Shown one piece after another: positions 58,269 to 64,000 of a stretch of DNA of 64,000 nt. Location: NCBI GenBank assembly GCA_932521025.1, contig OW051473.1, forward strand, positions 1,798,001 to 1,862,000. Reading direction: 5' to 3'. Position 1 is the first letter of the stretch. The number at the start of each line of letters is the position of its first letter. The stretch comes from Oscheius onirici (taxonomy: Eukaryota; Nematoda; Chromadorea; Rhabditida; Rhabditidae). Below the pieces are notes generated by a model, which saw nothing but the letters and a program-made list of their open reading frames with translations, searched no databases and was not told where the DNA came from. The translations under genes were made by a program, and so were the position numbers.

Positions 58269-59281
58269 TCACTTAGGGGTGAACATGCTGGTTACGACGG
58301 ACGATATGTGGGCGGCCATCGTTCCAAACGTAGGAGCAGTTGGCTCGGCGACGGGCTGTTCTTCTCCGGCGCATTGTTCGGGATCGAGAGGGGTGGTGTC
58401 GTCATCTAAAGAATACTTGTCATTTCATCAGCTTTGTGTCCACGGTTTTTTTAACAAGTCGCGCCACAAAAACAAGTGCGCGAGCTTCTTGCAAATTAAA
58501 CCTTGTTTTCTAAAATCACCTTGTTTTCTAAAATCTTTCAGCAGTAAGTTATCAAAATGTTAGCTTTGATTTTACCATTGTTAGTAGAGATATCACTACT
58601 TATAAAATATGGAAATTGGATAAATACTTACCTTCCATCTCAATGATCTCTTCGAGCTCATCTTCTTCTTCCTCCAACTCTTCCTCCTCAGACTCTTCGG
58701 ACGACTCCTTCTTCGAACTCTTCTTTTTCTCCACAGGCTTCTTTTCGGTGCTGCGGCCCAGTCGCTTACGCGTGTTGACGGTTTCCTTCTTGGCTTAAAA
58801 AAAAGAACTAAATTTGGAACAAGGATGACCATGTCAACTTTTCTGATTGCGGTTTTGGCAATCATTGCCTCTGGCACCGAGATTTTCCAAAAACCGTGAG
58901 AAAAGGGAGCTATATCGCTACAACTCAATAGAATGAAAACCAACCCGGAGCCTTCTCGGTCTTCTGGTTTTTGCGTTGGAACCTTTTGGCCTCGAGGTAG
59001 AGATCCTTGATTTCGGCGTTCTGAGCCCAGGGAGGAATGGACTCGACCTGAAATGTTTAACTTGAGAGAAAGAATACAATTAAAACTACCTCGTAACTCT
59101 TAATGATCTTAAAGAGTGTCCGGCGGTAATCGTTCTTGTGCTGGGGTCCGATCTGGCGCCACAAGTCGTCGCGATCCGCACGACGAACTCCGGGGACCTT
59201 CATCACAAAGTTGACTTTGCTGTAGTTAAGGATACTCTTAACCACCTCCATGTCCTTTTCCGTATTTATCGAGAAAGACAT
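58269..59281 (-). CDS. uncharacterised nuclear-like protein with acidic C-terminus, paralogue A
   Basis: ATG 59281 abuts a TTTTTTCAG acceptor-like run. Four exons join to TGA at 58269. Exon 1 (59090-59281) encodes a 64-residue segment (SILNYSKVNFVMKVPGVRRA, DLWRQIGPQHKNDYRRTLFK). Exon 2 has VESIPPWAQNAEIKDLYLEA. Exon 3, joined by an AAG acceptor, is a Lys-rich then Glu-rich stretch (KKKSSKKESSEESEEEELEE). The last exon ends MAAHISSVVTSMFTPK. No domain is recognised. Exon 2 is clearly related to the plus-strand gene at 59922-60435. Confidence 0.7.
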
Positions 59282-59921
59282 CTGAAAAAAGAAAATTTGA
59301 AAAGTGTCCAGGAAAGAAAAGAAAAAATGAAAAAAAAAGAACTGTATTCGGAGTTTGGGCACTTTAGTGTCAGAATAATGACTGAAATCGGCAACATTGT
59401 GGCCTTAAATTTCGTTGATTTTGGTTCGAACGCAGAAACTTTTCCGCAATTGATGGGAATTCTAACCATTTTCGCATCTCCAAAGTGACACAAGGCTAGT
59501 TTTCCATAAAAATACTAAGCTGAGAGTGTCAAACTGCGAACCGGAGAATTGCAATGAAAAAAATGGTAAGTGAGCTCATTCAGAGGTAAAATCAATAAAC
59601 ACGCTGAAAGGAAACTGCCGCTTTTTGCTTAGAAAAGTTAATGGAATTACCGCTTATACTGCGTCAAAATAGGGGAAATTTGTTTCGACATCAAAATTTG
59701 ATTGGTGCAAGATAAAAATGTCAGTATGTAAAAATATTTAGTGTTTTGTGATAGGTTTCTGGGAGAAGCGCGAGGACGCTGATTTGAATGAAAAACGCTC
59801 AAACGCAGCATTATGTGCAGCCAGGGCAACATTGCTCGTAAACACCGCGCAGACTAACCTCCAGATATGATAGTTGACACACTTGGGAGAATCCTCTGTA
59901 AGATTATTAAAGCTTCGAGGT

Positions 59922-60435
59922 ATGTTTTCTTTAAATTTTTTATCGAAACGAGTTCAGTTGAACAACACCCCTCACTGGGCTCAGGACGCTGAAGTTGAAA
60001 AACTCTTTTTGGAGGCGAAGAACTTCCAGATCACGAAGAGAGGAAACAGTGGCGAGACTACTTACAGTAAGTTTTCAGTGAATTTTACAAGAATTGCGTT
60101 GCTTAGTATTAGTTTTTGTTTTTGGCACTCGATTCTTGCCATTTTATGAAAACCAAATATTGTAGATGTTCCCTGCACTCGCAAGAGAAAGGGTGACAAT
60201 TCTGAAAACACCTCTTTGGAGAAGAAAAAGACGACGGAAAGTCAGGAAAATGGAGACCTAGAGGAGAACATCGGTAAGTATTGAAATACATGAATTCAAT
60301 ACGGACTTGATCAAACAACGTGTATATTCGAATACTAAGTTGAGTCATTTTTCAGCCGATCATTCTCCTGCTAATCCTGACGAAAAGTCGACTGCTGGAA
60401 GCAGTGTTAACCAAGGCGTGCCGGCTGCTGTGTAG
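59922..60435 (+). CDS. paralogue B of the 58269-59281 gene, N-terminus degenerate or different
   Basis: The segment LNNTPHWAQDAEVEKLFLEAK matches paralogue A (IPPWAQNAEIKDLYLEAK). It is followed in phase by exons with VPCTRKRKGDNSENTSLEKKK and DHSPANPDEKSTAGSSVNQG, ending at TAG 60435. Just upstream RILCKIIKAS matches the end of paralogue A exon 1 (RTLFKIIKSYE), but one base is missing before the splice and stops lie further up. Either translation starts at an internal ATG (59922), reading through what would have been the intron, or this is a pseudogene. Confidence 0.5.
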
Positions 60436-62226
60436 AACTAATACTGTATGAGGGGAACCGTGATATTTAGCGTGTTCATTTTCTCGATTATTAGCGATAT
60501 TTTTTCTCCAATGTAGCTTTGTACAAATACATGAAAAACAGAACTGATCCAGTACTGTAAAGAAGGTAAATACTCTCATGGCGGTAGATTCTACCATTAG
60601 TGAATGTATCAGAATCACTGGTCGGATGATGTGGGAGAAGCAGATGGACGACGGAGGGAACACGGTATAGCCGGCTGTCGAGACGAAGCCGGCGATCTCG
60701 GAACGCTCTTCGACGTTAGGAACGGAGTTGACGCGCAGCTCTTTCCCCTTCAGCTGATCGTCGCCAAACCTACTGCTTCAGATAATGCCCCTTTGTCTAC
60801 AAAAAGTGCTCTTCTAAGAAATAGATTCGCACCATGGCCACGGGATAAGTAACGCCTGGCGTATCACGTAGGGATTCGATGAGAAGTGCGGATTGCAATA
60901 GAATTTCTCAAATATTTTAAGTTTTCAAGCATGTGCCTCTTTCAGGTTGTCTAAGCGATAAGACCATCAGCCTTATCAAGGCATTCAATAGTCTTCTATC
61001 GACAAACCAACAGAATGCAATGCTTCAATGACTTCAGTTACGAAACATTCAGACAACATCTTGGAGCCATGGCTAGGTGAGAAATCTATTCAACTTCAGG
61101 TTCTCTCGGTGATTCACTTGCATGCTCTTCAGATTTCCACTCCGCGATTTTTACATTTGCCACAACAAATATTGAATGACAGAGGTTTCAGTGGAGTCGT
61201 CCTTGATGCTAGACTGTATAGACAGCTAACATGTTCCTTATCTATCTGCTCTTTGAAATCTAGCACCAGGATTTTGAGCTGCCCACTTTGTGGGTGTGAA
61301 CCACTGCCGGGGTCAGCTTGCAGCTCATATTTCGCTCTCTTCCGTGGAGGCGTTCGAATTTAGAAACACGGCGTCAGAGCTTCAGCCCATTTGGGAGGAT
61401 TGCCCTCGCAGTATGCAGTGGGACATTGAATTATCCCATTCTCTTTATAAACGGCTCTTCACAGGTGACTCCCGCGCCGGTCACAGCTGATTCCCAGTGT
61501 TTGTCTAACGGTACATACTGGGGAGGACACAACTGTTTTCGAAACCTTTCTCCGGGCTCCAGTCAACTTTTTTCCAGTCATTTCAAACTGGCGCTTACCT
61601 CTTTTTATTATAACAGTGTCGTCAACTTTGAGCTTTTGAAAGCTCACTGATTTACGTAGATGTTGTTTGTCTGTGCCCACACAGTTTGAATGGTCTTCTT
61701 TTGCTTTGACCTCTCTTGCTATTCCTGACGTTCTCAGTATCTCAAATTTTCATTTGGAGGTAAATTTCAGCCAACGATTTACTTGAATTCATTTTGAATC
61801 CCGTACATATCTGTGGTAGTTCTTTGGCATGCAGTAAACTATTAAATAACTTTAAAGCTCAACCTTGAAAACACCCTGTATACCGTCTTGAGTCTGAACA
61901 CTTTCTTGGAACTTGTAATACAGCGATGGAATGCAGAGTAGAAAGTGACTGTAAATTCCTTTCCACAGCTCTATTTACTTATGGATTCTCTGGCGCCTAC
62001 ACACAGAAATTCAAATCATTTCTCCGTTCTTGCACTCCTGTAAACAGCTTTTCTTTTTTTGTAAACTTGAATCTTTGAAAGTTCTTGCAAACAAAAGTCT
62101 TTTTCTGAGATAGGATCCTCTTTCACAATCGTGTGCCTGCATGATAGTCGATTTAGTGTACTCGCCACCATGATAATGCTTTCGGCCTTGTTATCACCCT
62201 AGTTCATCTGCTCAGTTCAGATCATC
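60436..62226. other. intergenic, with one orphan exon-like stretch
   Basis: Minus-strand 60600-60769 has strongly coding-like codon use (LKGKELRVNSVPNVEERSEI, AGFVSTAGYTVFPPSS) after a CAGTAG acceptor, but I could not attach flanking exons. The plus frames at 61028-61650 are unconvincing. Nothing else is seen. Confidence 0.35.
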
Positions 62227-63188
62227 ATGCTCGGAATCGTGTTGGTCCATATTTTTCTTGCTATTTCAACAACCCTTTCGACTAAAGTCTCACTAATACC
62301 AAAAGGTTTGTTGTGCAATATTGACAAAAAAGACAGTTATCAGTGTGGGAAAGAATGCGTTTTAAAAAGCTTGCTTCAGATCCTGTTGGTCAAGTCGGAG
62401 AAGTCTACGTAGCAGAAGGAACACCGTTAACAATCACATGTGCTACAAAGGACAAAACACCACTAGGATGGCTATTCAATGGAGATGAGAAGCATCTTCT
62501 TTTGGTTAGAGAAGAAAGGTTGGTATTTAATACTTTAAACACGAACAGTAGTCAATTTCTCATTTTAAAAAGTTCATACTCGATATATGTTTGAAATTTC
62601 GTATCGTTAGCTCAGTCTACTCTTGTAGCAGTAAGAATCCTTTGAAGGTCTTTTGTGGATAAGCGACATTTTTTTTCTTCAAATTTTTGGATTTGGGAGA
62701 ACAGTTCATTTAAAAACCGTCTGTGCAGATTCTTTAATAACTCCTATTTCCAGGCGAATCTCGTCTCTGCACACGCCCTACTTTGATCCAAATCTTCATA
62801 TGGGCTACTACGAGTGCTTTGAGGTATGTGTCATATCCGCCTCATACTGTTTTCCTACTGGCTGTGACGTAAAAACCCCACCCTGTTTCTATTGATCTTA
62901 CGATTAGATTTCAGCCAGATACACAAAAGTCTGATGCACTTCGCGTTTTCCCTCTCGAACTTCCTCTGCCTCGCGGCTACGGAAAATGCTCACTTGCACA
63001 GAGCAACTATTGTGTCAAAGGACAGTGCGGAGTTCATCTGGGCTTAGGACATACAGATTGCTTGTAAGTTACTATCTTATCCAGAAATCAAGATCTTTTT
63101 TTTCAGTTGCTTCCGAGGCTGGTCAGGAAAGCACTGTGATCAGCCTGCTACATCGTCACGGTCGAGACGGCTCTCCTCTCCCAATTAA
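62227..63188 (+). CDS. secreted Ig-EGF protein (neuregulin/vein-like architecture)
   Basis: ATG 62227 lies six bases after GTTCAG. Five exons join in phase to TAA 63188. A signal peptide (MLGIVLVHIFLAISTTLST) is followed by one Ig-like domain, with Cys in LTITCATKD, Trp in GWLFNG and the second Cys in MGYYECFE. A short linker leads to one EGF-like domain, with six cysteines in GKCSLAQSNYCVKGQCGV through TDCFCFRGWSGKHC. The protein then ends after a short basic tail (SSRSRRLSSPN) with no membrane anchor. Ig followed by EGF is the layout of neuregulins, Drosophila Vein and the C. elegans igeg genes. Activity at an EGF receptor is inferred, not shown. Confidence 0.75.
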
Positions 63189-63839
63189 TTCATTTTTCCC
63201 CATATTTATTTGTTTTAGGCTTGATCTTTTTTCAATTTTTGTGCATAATCGTGTCTGTGATGAAACCAGTATTGTGCTATTTGTTTGTATAATAAGTTCT
63301 TCTGACGGGAAACAATAAACATGATCTCTCCGCAGATTTCGTAATTGTTCAGGAGTTGAGTCATTCTGTAAGATAACGGCTTGACGTAGTAGTGTGCTTG
63401 TCCGCACCTTCTGCACTTTCCTTTCGAATCTCTCGCCGTTCCTTTTCCTTTCATCCGTTTCTCTTATTTAAAAGTGCAAATGGCGCTCTCTTTTGTTATT
63501 TTTCGTACCCCGGGTTGAAAACTTCTAGAATGTCACGGTGAGAAAAGTCTGGAGAATCTAAACTCAAACAAACCTCCTACGTCTCCATACGAAAGGGGTA
63601 TCAGGTTTGTTTCGATTTTTCGCTTTTACTTCCTCCAAAAATTATACGAAAATATTTTGAAACGATTCCATTTCCCGCGCGTTCTTATCTTGGTTCTGGA
63701 ATGTTTTTTCCAAAAGCCTGCTCCATTCGATTTTTGCAAGTCCATTTTGAGCTTTATCGGTGTTCTAGTAAAACTTGAAAATATCGTTTTGATACGTTTC
63801 TGTTTTGTTTAAGTTTAAGTCTCATATTCACGTTTCCAG
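63189..63839. other. intergenic
   Basis: No supported gene is seen. An acceptor-like TTTCCAG ends this interval directly before the next ATG. A short ATGTCACG followed by GTGAG at 63531 may be a micro-exon but is unsupported. Confidence 0.35.
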
Positions 63840-64000
63840 ATGCTCCAAAGACGATGCACTTTTTATGGTCTTGTTACTGTTACTGTATTCCTCAGTATGG
63901 TTATAGTAACAAACCCGGATACACCCATAGAAAAGCCAGAAGAACATTGCTTCTTCATAGACATGAATGGTGAGATAAAATCCGCTCCAAGCATGAGAAA
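63840..64000 (+). CDS. first exon of a membrane-anchored protein, truncated by the window end
   Basis: ATG 63840 abuts TTTCCAG. The exon encodes MLQRRCTFYGLVTVTVFLSM and continues VIVTNPDTPIEKPEEHCFF up to a GTGAGA donor at about 63970. A short basic N-terminus followed by a hydrophobic segment and a polar lumenal-type stretch suggests a type II membrane protein (as in Golgi enzymes) or a signal peptide. The family cannot be told from this exon. Confidence 0.5.
   Translation, partial: MLQRRCTFYGLVTVTVFLSMVIVTNPDTPIEKPEEHCFFIDMNGEIKSAPSMR

Noticed and set aside
61028-61650. Overlapping plus-strand ORFs of about 110 codons
   Set aside because: There is no consistent frame, domain or splice support, and the codon use resembles non-coding DNA.
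1-64000. CRISPR arrays, bacterial operons, prophage or insertion sequences
   Set aside because: The window is intron-rich eukaryotic DNA. No regularly spaced direct repeats of CRISPR type or prokaryotic gene order occur.

Overview
The window reads as nuclear DNA of a nematode. The genes are split by short introns, mostly 35-60 bases with TTTCAG-type 3' ends. Several start codons sit within 25 bases of an acceptor-like sequence, which suits spliced-leader trans-splicing. The recognisable proteins and tRNAs have close Caenorhabditis counterparts: SLI-1/CBL, NTL-9/CNOT9, DHS-28, a receptor guanylyl cyclase and LIN-14. Three of these (sli-1, dhs-28, lin-14) are X-linked in C. elegans by recall, so the segment may be X-derived. 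No species can be assigned from sequence alone, and all exon structures are hand-spliced.

Layout. 1-5.8 kb: the 3' part of a CBL ubiquitin ligase, a possible small exon, an unidentified membrane-protein model with an in-frame TGA, and an uncharacterised minus-strand gene. 5.8-13.6 kb: a repeat-rich stretch with a duplicated block, ~136-base repeats, a tRNA-derived SINE, a purine-rich minisatellite and the tail of a non-LTR retrotransposon. 14-20 kb: a large gene for a very acidic coiled-coil protein, a tRNA-Trp and two small genes. 20.7-30.7 kb: CNOT9 (minus), a second tRNA-Trp identical to the first, a long Ser/Gly-rich protein gene, and the peroxisomal DHS-28 homologue (minus). 31-36.6 kb: a tRNA-Ser and a receptor guanylyl cyclase. 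36.7-49.9 kb: a lin-14 orthologue on the minus strand with two 4-kb introns, an alternative internal first exon, and a 3'UTR carrying a cluster of lin-4 sites and a let-7 seed match. 50-64 kb: a second near-identical SINE, an 18-G tract, small uncharacterised genes, a secreted PAN-like protein, a head-to-head paralogous pair, a secreted Ig-EGF protein resembling neuregulin/vein, and the first exon of another membrane protein.

The most notable system is the lin-14 locus. Its coding exons join to exactly 560 codons including the stop. Its 3'UTR holds six lin-4-type elements in 209 bases with a let-7 seed between them, the same logic as the heterochronic switch of C. elegans. CBL and the Ig-EGF protein could both bear on receptor tyrosine kinase signalling, but no operon or direct functional link is visible.
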